Source: an uncultured Selenomonadales bacterium (GTDB taxonomy: Bacteria; Bacillota; Negativicutes; Selenomonadales; Selenomonadaceae). Taken from it: a stretch of 33,699 bases of DNA. The position numbers and the translations under genes are program-made. The stretch lies in contig CALEPR010000128.1 in the NCBI GenBank assembly GCA_937910665.1, forward strand, positions 1-33,699. The letters run 5' to 3'. The notes beneath the pieces were generated by a model. The model searched no databases. It saw only the letters and a program-made list of their open reading frames with translations, and was not told the origin of the DNA. Positions 7,068 through 15,453 of the stretch are shown here, piece after piece (within the stretch, counting starts at the first letter, position 1; the number at the start of each line of letters is the position of its first letter).

Positions 7068-9683
7068 TTATTTGTCGAGCGAAACTTTTGCATTGAAAGT
7101 AAATTTTTTGCCGTCAAAATCAATTTCAACGCTGTCGCCTTCCTTAATGTCGTTGGCGATTATTTTTTTACTCAATTCAGTTTCAACAGTATGCGTCAAA
7201 AGTCTGCGAAGTGGTCGCGCACCGAAATTTGGATCAAAACCTTGTTTCGCAAGAGCGTCGATAGATTTTTCAGTCCAAGTCAAAGTCACGTTAATTTGTT
7301 TTTCAAGTCTGTCGCTTAAATTTTTCAGCAAAATTTTTGCAATTTCTTTGACTTGATTTTCCGCCAGCGATTTGAAAACAACAATGTCGTCGATTCTGTT
7401 CAAAAATTCCGGTCGAAAATAATTTTTCAGCATATCTTTGATAACGCTCTCAGCCTCAGCAAAATCTTTGTTCGTGATGAAACCAATTTTCGCGCGTTTC
7501 AAAATTTCCTGCGAACCAAGATTTGAAGTCATAATGATTACAGTATTTTTAAAATTTACAACGCGCCCTTTACCGTCAGTCAGTCGTCCGTCGTCCAAAA
7601 TTTGCAGCAAAACATTAAAAACATCGTGGTGAGCTTTTTCAACTTCGTCGAGCAAAATTACGCTGTAAGGTTTTCTGCGAACGGCTTCAGTAAGTTGTCC
7701 GCCTTCGTCATAGCCGACGTAACCGGGAGGCGCACCGATTAAACGCGCGACAGTATGTTTTTCCATAAACTCCGACATATCGACGCGAATAATACTTTTT
7801 TCGTCGTCGAAGAGTGCCTCCGCCAAGGTTTTTGCAAGTTCAGTTTTTCCTACGCCGGTCGGTCCCAAGAAAATAAATGAACCTATCGGACGATTTGGAT
7901 CTTTAATTCCGGCTCGCGCACGCAAAATTGCTTCGCTGACAACTTTTACCGCTTCGTCCTGCCCGACAACGCGCTTGTGCAAAGTATCTTCCAAGTGCAA
8001 AAGTTTTTCGCGCTCGCCTGTCATCATTTTTGAAACAGGAATTCCTGTCCAACGACTGACAACTTTTGCAATATCTTCTTCGCCGACTTCTTCTTTCAAA
8101 AGTTTTTCGCCGTGATTTTGTTCAGCAATTTCTTTCTCGACATTTTTTAATTTATTTTGCAGTTCAGGAAGTTTGCCATATTTCAACTCAGAAAGTTTAT
8201 TTAAATCGTACGCACGCTCAGCAGTTGCCATTTCATTATTTACGTCGTCAATTTCTTTTTTAATCGCTCGCACTCGCAAAATTGATTGCTTTTCGCCTTC
8301 CCATTTTTCGCGCAAATTTTTTTCTTCAGCTTGAAGTTTTGAAATTTCTTCCGCAATATTTTTTAATTTTTCCTGCGAATGTTCGTCGGTTTCTTTTTTA
8401 AGTGCCTGTTCTTCAATTTCAAGCTGCATAATTTTTCTGCGAATTTCATCAATCGGCGCAGGAAGTGATTCAATTTCTGTGCGAAGTTTCGCCGCCGCCT
8501 CATCAACCAAATCAATCGCCTTATCCGGCAAAAATCTGTCGGAAATATATCTGTCGGACAAAGTTGCCGCGCTTACAAGTGCCGCGTCGCGAATTCTTAC
8601 GCCGTGATGAACTTCGTAACGCTCTTTCAGTCCGCGCAAAATTGAAATTGTATCTTCGACAGTCGGCTCGCCAACCATGACCGGCTGAAATCTTCTTTCA
8701 AGCGCGGTATCTTTTTCGATATATTTTCTGTATTCATTCAAAGTCGTCGCGCCAATGCAACGCAATTCTCCACGCGCCAACATCGGCTTTAACAAATTTC
8801 CTGCGTCCATTGAACCTTCGCTCGCGCCGGCTCCAACGACCGTGTGAACTTCGTCGATGAACAACAAAATTTGTCCGTCAGATTTTGAAATTTCAGCAAG
8901 AACAGATTTCAAACGCTCCTCAAATTCTCCGCGAAATTTTGCGCCGGCAATGAGTGCGCCCATGTCGAGCGAATACAAAGTTTTATTTTTTAAAGACTCC
9001 GGCACATCACCTCCAACAATTCTTCTTGCAAGACCTTCGACAATCGCAGTTTTTCCAACGCCGGGCTCGCCAATCAAAACAGGATTATTTTTTGTCCTGC
9101 GACTTAAAATTTCAATCGTCCTGCGAATTTCTTCGTCGCGACCAATCACAGGATCTAATTTTCCTGCGCGAGCGGCTTGAGTTAAATCGCGTCCAAATTT
9201 TTCCAGCGATTTATAATTTTCTTCAGGATTTTCGCTTGTGACATTTTGCTTGCGATTTTTTTTGATTGAGTTGTCGATTTTGTCTCGCGTCAATTTAAAT
9301 TCTCGCGCAATGTTTTGAACTTCATTATTGCCGTCCGTGACCAATGCCAAAAGCAAATGCTCCGTGCTGATAAATTCGTCTTTCATTGACGCAGAATATT
9401 CTCGCGCCTTGCCAATAACTCGCGCCAAGTCCACGCCCATTGTCAAACGCTCTTGTCCTCTGACGCTCGGAATTTTATTCAGCTCCGCCTCAAGTCGAAC
9501 TTTCAGCATTGGCAAATCTGTTTGACAATCTGCAAAAATCGTCGCCAAAAGTCCTTCAGGTTCTTTCGCCAACGCCGACATTAAATGCGTTGAATTAAAT
9601 TCTTGGTGATATTTCATCGCTGCTAATTGTTGCGCCGCTTGAATTGCTTGTTGAGCTTTATTTGTAAATTTTTCGCCTGCCAT
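7068..9683 (-). CDS. clpB: ClpB protein disaggregase (AAA+ chaperone)
   Basis: This full-length 871-residue ClpB has an N-terminal Clp-N domain, a first AAA module with Walker A GEPGVGKTA near residue 205 and Walker B ILLFIDEVH, a coiled-coil middle domain (about 410-525), a second AAA module with GPTGVGKTE near 600, and the C-terminal ClpB-small domain. It resolubilises aggregated proteins with DnaK in the cytoplasm. The ATG has GGAG about nine bases upstream. A strong promoter and an inverted repeat lie before it (9737-9785). Its 3' end appears twice more as fragments at 6095-6204 and 2958-3023. No terminator hairpin directly follows the genuine stop. Confidence 0.97.
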   Translation of the reverse strand: MAGEKFTNKAQQAIQAAQQLAAMKYHQEFNSTHLMSALAKEPEGLLATIFADCQTDLPMLKVRLEAELNKIPSVRGQERLTMGVDLARVIGKAREYSASMKDEFISTEHLLLALVTDGNNEVQNIAREFKLTRDKIDNSIKKNRKQNVTSENPEENYKSLEKFGRDLTQAARAGKLDPVIGRDEEIRRTIEILSRRTKNNPVLIGEPGVGKTAIVEGLARRIVGGDVPESLKNKTLYSLDMGALIAGAKFRGEFEERLKSVLAEISKSDGQILLFIDEVHTVVGAGASEGSMDAGNLLKPMLARGELRCIGATTLNEYRKYIEKDTALERRFQPVMVGEPTVEDTISILRGLKERYEVHHGVRIRDAALVSAATLSDRYISDRFLPDKAIDLVDEAAAKLRTEIESLPAPIDEIRRKIMQLEIEEQALKKETDEHSQEKLKNIAEEISKLQAEEKNLREKWEGEKQSILRVRAIKKEIDDVNNEMATAERAYDLNKLSELKYGKLPELQNKLKNVEKEIAEQNHGEKLLKEEVGEEDIAKVVSRWTGIPVSKMMTGEREKLLHLEDTLHKRVVGQDEAVKVVSEAILRARAGIKDPNRPIGSFIFLGPTGVGKTELAKTLAEALFDDEKSIIRVDMSEFMEKHTVARLIGAPPGYVGYDEGGQLTEAVRRKPYSVILLDEVEKAHHDVFNVLLQILDDGRLTDGKGRVVNFKNTVIIMTSNLGSQEILKRAKIGFITNKDFAEAESVIKDMLKNYFRPEFLNRIDDIVVFKSLAENQVKEIAKILLKNLSDRLEKQINVTLTWTEKSIDALAKQGFDPNFGARPLRRLLTHTVETELSKKIIANDIKEGDSVEIDFDGKKFTFNAKVSLDK

Positions 9684-9736
9684 TTTAAATCACTCCATCT
9701 ATTTTCAAAAAATTATTTTCATTTCTAACGCGGCAG

Positions 9737-9765
9737 ATAATATCAGTTAAAAGACAAAAAGTCAA
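9737..9765 (-). promoter_or_regulatory. clpB promoter, TTGACT-N17-TATTAT
   Basis: On the minus strand, TTGACT (9760-9765) and TATTAT (9737-9742) are separated by exactly 17 bases and lie about 55 bases before the clpB ATG. This is a good vegetative sigma-A promoter. Confidence 0.75.
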
Positions 9766-9785
9766 GAAGTTTTTTCGACTTTTTG
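9755..9785. promoter_or_regulatory. Inverted repeat overlapping the clpB -35 box
   Basis: The arms CAAAAAGTC and GACTTTTTG are perfect inverted repeats of nine bases with a 13-base spacer. One arm overlaps the -35 element of the clpB promoter, so the repeat is placed like a repressor operator. It matches neither the CIRCE (HrcA) element nor the heptad direct repeat of CtsR. It may instead be a hairpin between the divergent genes. Confidence 0.45.
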
Positions 9786-9836
9786 ATTTTTGCTCAAAAA
9801 TTTTTTAGGGGAATTCAGGTACAATTTTTTTGTAAC

Positions 9837-9865
9837 TTTGCAGAGAAAATTTTCTGTGATATAAT
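9837..9865 (+). promoter_or_regulatory. Candidate promoter for the pilin-like/rmlB operon
   Basis: An extended -10 TGATATAAT (9857-9865) has TTTGCA 17 bases before the TATAAT. It leaves a leader of about 100 bases to the ATG at 9970. Confidence 0.5.
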
Positions 9866-9969
9866 TTCGGAAATTTTTTTTTGCAAGTGAAATTTTGGAA
9901 AAAATATTTTTTTTAATCTGAGTCAACATTGGTTGTAAATTATCAGTTCGTGATAGACCGGAGAATTTT

Positions 9970-10368
9970 ATGCAGATAAATGTAATTTTTTTGACGCTGA
10001 TTGTTTCCTTCGCGGCGTTAATTTTTTTAAATGGTGCGACGCGAGTGAAAGAATCTGATTCGACTTCAAGATTAGTTGCGCTGAATTTGGCAAATGAACA
10101 GTTCGCAGAAATTGAATTTTTGGCGGCGACGGGAAATTTATCTGTAGGAAATTATAATTTTTTGGGCGCAGCGGAGGATTTAAAAAATTACGGCTTGTAT
10201 ACCGACGACGATTTGTCTAAAAAAATTCCTGTAGAATTTTCTGTTACTGCGAATGTCAAAAATTATTCCGGATACGAAAATTTGCGAAATGTTTCTGTTA
10301 AAGTCGAATGGACTTTTTCCGGAAAAGATTTTAAAATTGAACTTGAAAAAGTTGTCCGAGTGAATTGA
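9970..10368 (+). CDS. Pilin-like / minor pseudopilin-type protein without a clear leader motif
   Basis: This 132-residue protein has an N-terminal hydrophobic helix (about residues 4-20), then a hydrophilic helix with ALNLANEQFAEIEFLA. That layout recalls PilV/GspI minor pilins, where a conserved A-x-x-LA-x-x-x-x-E stretch follows the N-terminal helix. The usual prepilin peptidase site (Gly before a Phe/Met and Glu at +5) is missing: the protein starts directly at the helix. A small beta-rich C-terminal half follows. GGAG precedes the ATG by six bases. It lies 15 bases before rmlB and is probably co-transcribed with it. The pilin relation is suggested by pattern only. Confidence 0.5.
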   Translation: MQINVIFLTLIVSFAALIFLNGATRVKESDSTSRLVALNLANEQFAEIEFLAATGNLSVGNYNFLGAAEDLKNYGLYTDDDLSKKIPVEFSVTANVKNYSGYENLRNVSVKVEWTFSGKDFKIELEKVVRVN

Positions 10369-10383
10369 AAGGAAGTTTGAATT

Positions 10384-11400
10384 ATGAAAATTATTGTGAC
10401 GGGCGGCGCGGGTTTTATCGGCGGCAATTTTGTTTACTATCTGCTGAAAAATTCCGACGACGAAGTTGTTTGCTATGATAAATTGACCTACGCCGGAAAT
10501 TTGGAAACTTTAGCCGACGCGATGAAGTCGCCGAAATTTAAATTTGTTCGCGGCGACATTTCAAACCGCGAGGAAGTTTATAAACTTTTTGAGGAAGAAA
10601 ATCCTGACATCATTGTGAATTTTGCGGCAGAAAGTCACGTTGACAGATCTATTGAGGACCCGGAACTTTTTTTGCGGACGAATATTATCGGAACTTCAAT
10701 TTTGCTCGACGCTTGCAAAAAGTTCGGCATAAAACGCTATCACCAAGTTTCGACAGACGAAGTTTATGGAGATTTGCCGCTCGATCGTCCTGATTTATTT
10801 TTCACCGAAAAAACTAATCTTCACACTTCCAGTCCATACTCCGCGAGCAAAGCGTCAGCAGATTTACTCGTCCAAGCATACAGCAGAACTTATCAAATTC
10901 CCGCGACAATTTCACGTTGTTCAAATAATTATGGACCTTACCACTTTCCTGAAAAACTTATTCCGCTCATGATCATCAATGCGCTTAACGATAAAAAACT
11001 TCCTGTCTACGGCAAGGGAATAAATGTTCGTGACTGGCTCTACGTCGAAGATCATTGCAGTGCGATTGATTTAATTATTCGCAAGGGAAAAGTCGGAGAA
11101 ATTTACAACGTCGGCGGACACAATGAAAAAACTAATCTCGAAGTCGTCAAAACAATTTTAAAAATTCTGGGCAAGAGCGAAGATTTGATCGAGTTCGTCA
11201 CGGACAGAAAAGGTCACGATCAACGCTACGCGATCGATCCTACAAAAATTTCTACAGAATTGGGTTGGACTCCGCAAACAAAATTTGACGACGGCATCAA
11301 AAAAACTGTCGCTTGGTATCTGGAAAATAAATCGTGGTGGGAAAAAATTATCAGCGGCGAATACAAAAATTATTACGCAAAAATGTATGACAACAGATAA
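10384..11400 (+). CDS. rmlB: dTDP-glucose 4,6-dehydratase
   Basis: This 338-residue extended-SDR enzyme has the NAD-binding motif GGAGFIGGNF at residues 7-16, STDEVYGD with the catalytic Asp-Glu pair near residue 122, and the YSASKA catalytic Tyr/Lys near residue 153. It converts dTDP-glucose to dTDP-4-keto-6-deoxyglucose, the entry to dTDP-rhamnose and other deoxysugars for surface polysaccharide. AGGAAG precedes the ATG. The other rml genes are not in the window. The family's typical length is about 340-355 residues, so this one is complete. A terminator follows at 11427. Confidence 0.93.
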   Translation: MKIIVTGGAGFIGGNFVYYLLKNSDDEVVCYDKLTYAGNLETLADAMKSPKFKFVRGDISNREEVYKLFEEENPDIIVNFAAESHVDRSIEDPELFLRTNIIGTSILLDACKKFGIKRYHQVSTDEVYGDLPLDRPDLFFTEKTNLHTSSPYSASKASADLLVQAYSRTYQIPATISRCSNNYGPYHFPEKLIPLMIINALNDKKLPVYGKGINVRDWLYVEDHCSAIDLIIRKGKVGEIYNVGGHNEKTNLEVVKTILKILGKSEDLIEFVTDRKGHDQRYAIDPTKISTELGWTPQTKFDDGIKKTVAWYLENKSWWEKIISGEYKNYYAKMYDNR

Positions 11401-11426
11401 AAATTCTTTTTCGCGAAAAAAAAATT

Positions 11427-11446
11427 ATCCCGACAAACGCCGGGAT
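11427..11446. terminator. Bidirectional terminator between rmlB and the CNNM-CBS gene
   Basis: The ATCCCG/CGGGAT stem has an eight-base loop, an A-run before it and eight T after it. It lies between convergent genes and can serve both. Confidence 0.85.
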
Positions 11447-11465
11447 TTTTTTTCCGCAAAATTTT

Positions 11466-12752
11466 CTACAGCCGCGTGATCAAAATTTTTGCGACGCGTG
11501 CTCTGTCCATTTCCATAACTTCAAATTTTAAATTATTCCAAATTTTACTTTCGCCGACTTTTGGAATGTATCCGAACTGCGAGGTAACAAAGCCGCCCAT
11601 CGTTTTGAAGTGATCTTTTTCTTCATCGGGCAAAGTTTCAAAATTAAATTGTCGCTTAAATTCGTCAATGTCTGAAAGTCCGTCCACAATCCAAGAATTA
11701 TCTTTCTGCAACAAAAATTGTCTGTCTTTTGGCAACTCCGCATCTTTCAAGCCTACAATTTCCTTTGCAATATCGTCCGGCGTAACAAAGCCGACAACTC
11801 CGCCGTACTCGTCGTTAACAATGGCAACCGCATCGCCGCCGGTTTTAAATTTCTCAACCAAGCGAAAAGTTTCCATAGTTCGCGGAACAAAGAGCGGCTT
11901 TTTGATCAGCGCAGCTAAATCTAAATTTTCAAATTTGCCGCCGTCCAAAGTTGCGTCAAGCAAATCTTTCGCGTAAATCACTCCGCGAAATTCGTCAAGA
12001 CTTCCCTCGCCGACAGGAAAAATATTTTGCTTATTTTCGCGGACAATTTTTAAATTCTGCTCCACGCCGTCCGACAAATCCAACCAGACCATGTGAACTC
12101 TGGGAGTCATCAAAGAATAGGCGTTCTGATCACTCAAGTGAAAAATTTTGTCGACCATCTCGCGCTCGCTTTCCTCAAAAGTTCCGTCCTCAGTTCCCTG
12201 TTCAATCAAATCTTTTACTTCGTCCTCCGTCACTGCGTCGGAAGTTTCTTCATTCATTCCGAAAAGCGTCATCAACATGGAAGTGATTGAGGAAAAAATT
12301 TTTTCAATCGGCGAAAATAAAATTACAATCAGTCTGAAATTTTTTTGATTGTTCAACAAAAATTCTTCCGGAGTTTGTCGCGCAGCACGAATCGGAAAAT
12401 AATTTCCAAACAAAATCATAATAAACGCCGTGAAGATCAGCGCGATCAAGATTGAAATTATTTTTGCCTGTTCAAAAAAATTTATCTGCGAGAAAATCAT
12501 TTCGGCGAGAGGAATAGCAAACAAGCCCGACAACATCGCCGCGAAATTTATTCCAATCTTCGCAACCGACAAAGCGGTTTCAGGTTCGTCCAAAAATTTT
12601 GTCGCGAGTTGTAATTTTTTTTCATCGTCCTGCGCGAGTTTTTCAATCTTGCCATGCAAACTTTCTGTCAGCGCGACTTCCATTAAAGAAAAATAGCCGC
12701 TCAATATCGTCAGCAAAATTATCGGCGCGAGCGACCAAAATATTTCTAACAA
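11466..12752 (-). CDS. CNNM/CBS-pair/CorC_HlyC membrane protein (hemolysin-like family)
   Basis: The protein has an N-terminal DUF21/CNNM domain with about four hydrophobic segments (residues ~10-150), a tandem CBS domain pair (about 200-330), and a C-terminal CorC_HlyC domain. Members of this family are linked to Mg2+/Co2+ efflux or homeostasis. The 'hemolysin' label is historical. The start shown is a TTG with GGGAGG eight bases upstream (428 residues). A TTG at 12773, overlapping the preceding stop as TTGA, would add seven residues but has a weak site. It follows the 12770-13972 gene directly and is probably in the same operon. Confidence 0.88.
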   Translation of the reverse strand: MLEIFWSLAPIILLTILSGYFSLMEVALTESLHGKIEKLAQDDEKKLQLATKFLDEPETALSVAKIGINFAAMLSGLFAIPLAEMIFSQINFFEQAKIISILIALIFTAFIMILFGNYFPIRAARQTPEEFLLNNQKNFRLIVILFSPIEKIFSSITSMLMTLFGMNEETSDAVTEDEVKDLIEQGTEDGTFEESEREMVDKIFHLSDQNAYSLMTPRVHMVWLDLSDGVEQNLKIVRENKQNIFPVGEGSLDEFRGVIYAKDLLDATLDGGKFENLDLAALIKKPLFVPRTMETFRLVEKFKTGGDAVAIVNDEYGGVVGFVTPDDIAKEIVGLKDAELPKDRQFLLQKDNSWIVDGLSDIDEFKRQFNFETLPDEEKDHFKTMGGFVTSQFGYIPKVGESKIWNNLKFEVMEMDRARVAKILITRL

Positions 12753-12769
12753 AATTTTTTCCTCCCATG

Positions 12770-13972
12770 TCAATCTTCATTAAGAACGTCAGAAACTTTT
12801 TTCACCAAATGCGGCGCAAACATATTTTTGTCGAGCATGTCTTGAAGCAAACCTTTAAAGTCGGGCGGCAAAATTTTTTTCAATTCGGCGACGGATTCGC
12901 TTTCAACTAAATCAAAAATTCGCGAAAAAAATTCGTCGCCGCCGTCTTGAACATCAGTTAATTTTAATAACTTTTCCTGCTCAAAATCCATCTCGGGCAT
13001 TTCGTCAACTTCGCAAAGTTCAATTCCTGTCTGTTCGCAAAATTTTTCCAGAAAAATAAATGTGCGCTCGCTCCTCACGAAAATTTTTTTCGGCACACCG
13101 ACTTTCAAAAAAGTTTTTGAAATATTTTCGGTAAATTTTTTGGACGTGGTCAAGTAATCGAAAGCGGGTTCAATGCTGAGCAAAAATTTTCTTTTTTTGT
13201 CGTAAGCCAAGAACAGAACAGAAAATTTTAATTCGCCTTCCTCGTCTTCTATCGGACTCGGCAGAATAAAAATTTCGCAACAATAATTTCTAATTTTTTT
13301 TGCGTCGAATAATTTTTTCGCGTCCTTATAATTTAAATTCGCCTCAGGATATTTTACGTAGCGGAAAGGAGGAAATCTTTCCATCGACCATTTAAAACTT
13401 TCTCCGTCCGCCTCGAGGAGCGGAAATTTTCTTCTGAACGGCGGCTGATCCAAAAATTCAATTTTGCGTGGCAATTTGCCAGGAAATTTTTTCCCGACTT
13501 CGATCGCCGCCTTCAATGTCTGCACTAAAATTTTTTCTTCCTCCGCATCCTCAATCACCGTCGACAAAGACAGCGGCCGAAATTTCAAAAATCTCGGGTG
13601 AGAAAATCTTGCGCGGAAATAAATTTTGTTTCGCTTGCTGAAACTTTTTTCTTCCGCAATTTCCTCGTCGCTCATGTCGAGTTTCGCATCAAAAATGCAC
13701 TGCAAACAATTCTGCGACACTTGGAGCAAAAAGTCTTCATTCTCGGAAATTTCGTAAAAATTCATCTCGCTGTATCTGTGACTGTCAAAATTTTCTCTGC
13801 CGACAAAAACCGCCAGAGCAGTTCTCTCATATTCGTCAAAGTCCTGTGCAGAACAATAAGCAATTCTGCCGTCAGATAATTTCACTCCGAAAATTTGATC
13901 GCTGGACAGTTTTTCCCAAAGTTTCAGCTTGTAAAACTCCGACGCAAGTTTATAAAGTTCATCGCTCGCCAT
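12770..13972 (-). CDS. Unrecognised 400-aa protein (possibly DUF7309/DUF6930-like)
   Basis: This soluble 400-residue protein has no signal peptide. The N-terminus (LYKLASEFYKLKLWEKL, then FGVKLSDGRIAYCS) recalls domains of unknown function that I remember as DUF7309, followed by a DUF6930-like region. This assignment is from memory and uncertain. The middle is rich in Lys, Phe and acidic residues. The C-terminal ~60 residues look helical. AGGAAA precedes the ATG. Its stop lies just upstream of the CNNM-CBS start, so the two are likely translationally coupled. Function is unknown. Confidence 0.6.
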   Translation of the reverse strand: MASDELYKLASEFYKLKLWEKLSSDQIFGVKLSDGRIAYCSAQDFDEYERTALAVFVGRENFDSHRYSEMNFYEISENEDFLLQVSQNCLQCIFDAKLDMSDEEIAEEKSFSKRNKIYFRARFSHPRFLKFRPLSLSTVIEDAEEEKILVQTLKAAIEVGKKFPGKLPRKIEFLDQPPFRRKFPLLEADGESFKWSMERFPPFRYVKYPEANLNYKDAKKLFDAKKIRNYCCEIFILPSPIEDEEGELKFSVLFLAYDKKRKFLLSIEPAFDYLTTSKKFTENISKTFLKVGVPKKIFVRSERTFIFLEKFCEQTGIELCEVDEMPEMDFEQEKLLKLTDVQDGGDEFFSRIFDLVESESVAELKKILPPDFKGLLQDMLDKNMFAPHLVKKVSDVLNED

Positions 13973-13997
13973 AAAAAAATTTTCCTTTCAATAAATC

Positions 13998-14046
13998 CCT
14001 AAATCCTAACCCCTAATTCCTAAATCCTAATTCCTAATTCCTATTA
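13998..14046. repeat. Heptanucleotide tandem repeat (CCTAATT-type, seven units)
   Basis: Seven consecutive seven-base units run CCTAAAT, CCTAACC, CCTAATT, CCTAAAT, CCTAATT, CCTAATT, CCTATTA. The last unit includes the ftsW stop codon. The array fills the gap between ftsW and the 12770-13972 gene. The same unit in the other orientation appears at 25799-25819. Confidence 0.9.
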
Positions 14047-15186
14047 CTCTCCTCGTTCGCCCAGTCGCCCAATGTTTACCAAAATTCCTATCGCCGCCAT
14101 CGTGACTATCAAAGAAGTTCCTCCGTAACTTATGAAAGGCAGAGGTATTCCGACAACAGGAAACATTCCGCCGACCATCAATAAATTTGCTATCGCCTGT
14201 CCGACAACTAAAACCATTATTCCGACAGATAAAAATTGTCCATACTCGTCCTTCGCACGGGCGGCAATTCTTGCGGCGTAAACTGCAAGCGCGGCGAAAA
14301 GCAAAAATACAAAAATTGCTCCAAGAAATCCATTCTCCTGACAGAAAATTGCAAATGCAAAATCCGTGTGCGCCTCAGGCAGATAATCATATTTGCTCAC
14401 GCCGACTCCCAAGCCCATTCCTGTAAGTTCACCTGAACCTATCGCCGAAAGTGATTGCACAGTTTGATAGCCGACGTTTTGAGCGTCCGACCATGGATCC
14501 CAAGTGACTTTTAATCTTTCAAGTCGATAAGGCTGGCGCAAAATTAACAAAATTATTCCGGCAACAACCACGCCGACCAGCCGCCAAAATTTTTTTATGT
14601 CCAATCCCGCGACGACCAACATTATTAAAGGTATTCCCAAAATCAGCGACGCAGTTCCCATGTCCGGCTCCTGCTCCGTCAAAACAAACATCAGCGCGAC
14701 GATTGCCATTTGCGGCGTGAAAATATTTATTTCGCGTTTGGTTTTTACTTGAAGTGCGGCATAAGCGGCAGTCAACATTATCGCGACAAGTTTTGCAGGC
14801 TCTGCGGGTTGGAATTGCATGACGACCAACGGCAGCCAACGTCGCGCTCCGTTCACCATAGGACCGACCAGCAAAACTAAAATTAAACTTGCGACAGTAA
14901 AAACTAAAATGAAAGGCATCGCCTTCCGCCACTTGTGATAATCTATTCTGAAACAAATTAAAAAAACAACAAAGCCGACAATAATATTTATGATGTGGCG
15001 TTTCAAAAAAAAGTATGGCGTGTCAAATTCTGCCTCAGCCAAAATAAAACTTGAACTGAATACATTTATTGTGCCGAGAATCAAAAGCACAACCATAATT
15101 CCAATGACCGCTTCCATGTCGTTATTCCAAAATCTTTTTTTCTCAGTCGAAGAATTTATTTCTCCGCTACCTCGAGTGTTCGGCAA
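14044..15186 (-). CDS. ftsW: FtsW/RodA/SpoVE-family peptidoglycan glycosyltransferase
   Basis: This 380-residue SEDS protein has about ten membrane segments. Family marks are NGARRWLPL with FQPAEPAKL (about residues 112-132), EQEPDMG near 172 and the terminal PFISYGGTSL near 350. It polymerises lipid II glycan strands. The GxGLGVGVSKYDYLPEAHTDFAF stretch favours the FtsW/SpoVE branch over RodA. The start is TTG with GAGGTG seven bases upstream. The first ~20 residues are hydrophilic. The stop lies within a heptanucleotide repeat. The ftsW symbol is best fit; whether it serves division or elongation is not settled by sequence. Confidence 0.9.
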   Translation of the reverse strand: MPNTRGSGEINSSTEKKRFWNNDMEAVIGIMVVLLILGTINVFSSSFILAEAEFDTPYFFLKRHIINIIVGFVVFLICFRIDYHKWRKAMPFILVFTVASLILVLLVGPMVNGARRWLPLVVMQFQPAEPAKLVAIMLTAAYAALQVKTKREINIFTPQMAIVALMFVLTEQEPDMGTASLILGIPLIMLVVAGLDIKKFWRLVGVVVAGIILLILRQPYRLERLKVTWDPWSDAQNVGYQTVQSLSAIGSGELTGMGLGVGVSKYDYLPEAHTDFAFAIFCQENGFLGAIFVFLLFAALAVYAARIAARAKDEYGQFLSVGIMVLVVGQAIANLLMVGGMFPVVGIPLPFISYGGTSLIVTMAAIGILVNIGRLGERGE

Positions 15187-15303
15187 AAAATTTCACCTCT
15201 TTTGCATTTTTGTTTCAAGGGAATTTCGGCGACTTTATATTTTTTTCCTGCCTATGAAAATCATCAAGATTTTTTTAAATTGAGCAAATTATTTCGAAGT
15301 TTC

Positions 15304-15344
15304 AAAATCTTAAAAGCATTGCAAAACCATCCTTTTAAGATTTT
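15304..15344. promoter_or_regulatory. Perfect 13-bp inverted repeat between ftsW and fur
   Basis: The arms AAAATCTTAAAAG and CTTTTAAGATTTT are fully complementary with a 15-base loop, followed by more T. It lies in the divergent gap about 27 bases upstream of the fur -35 box. It could be a weak terminator/hairpin or an operator. It does not match the usual Fur or PerR boxes. Confidence 0.5.
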
Positions 15345-15370
15345 TTTCCATGTTGCACAATCAAAAATAA

Positions 15371-15400
15371 TTTACACTGTCTGTTGAAATATGGTAAGAT
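15371..15400 (+). promoter_or_regulatory. fur-hemZ promoter, TTTACA-N18-TAAGAT with extended -10
   Basis: TTTACA (15371-15376) and TAAGAT (15395-15400) are separated by 18 bases, with TG one base before the -10. The leader to the ATG is about 45 bases. Confidence 0.6.
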
Positions 15401-15453
15401 AGGCAAAGCATAAAACAGTCAATAAAAAAATTATTTCAAGAGGAGGCTTACTG

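Noticed and set aside
9684..9969. CIRCE or CtsR operator before clpB
   Set aside because: Neither the TTAGCACTC-N9-GAGTGCTAA element nor two spaced GGTCAAA heptads is present.
15301..15453. Fur or PerR box upstream of fur
   Set aside because: No 19-base GATAATGATTATCATTATC-like or TTATAATNATTATAA-like sequence was seen; the inverted repeat at 15304 does not match.
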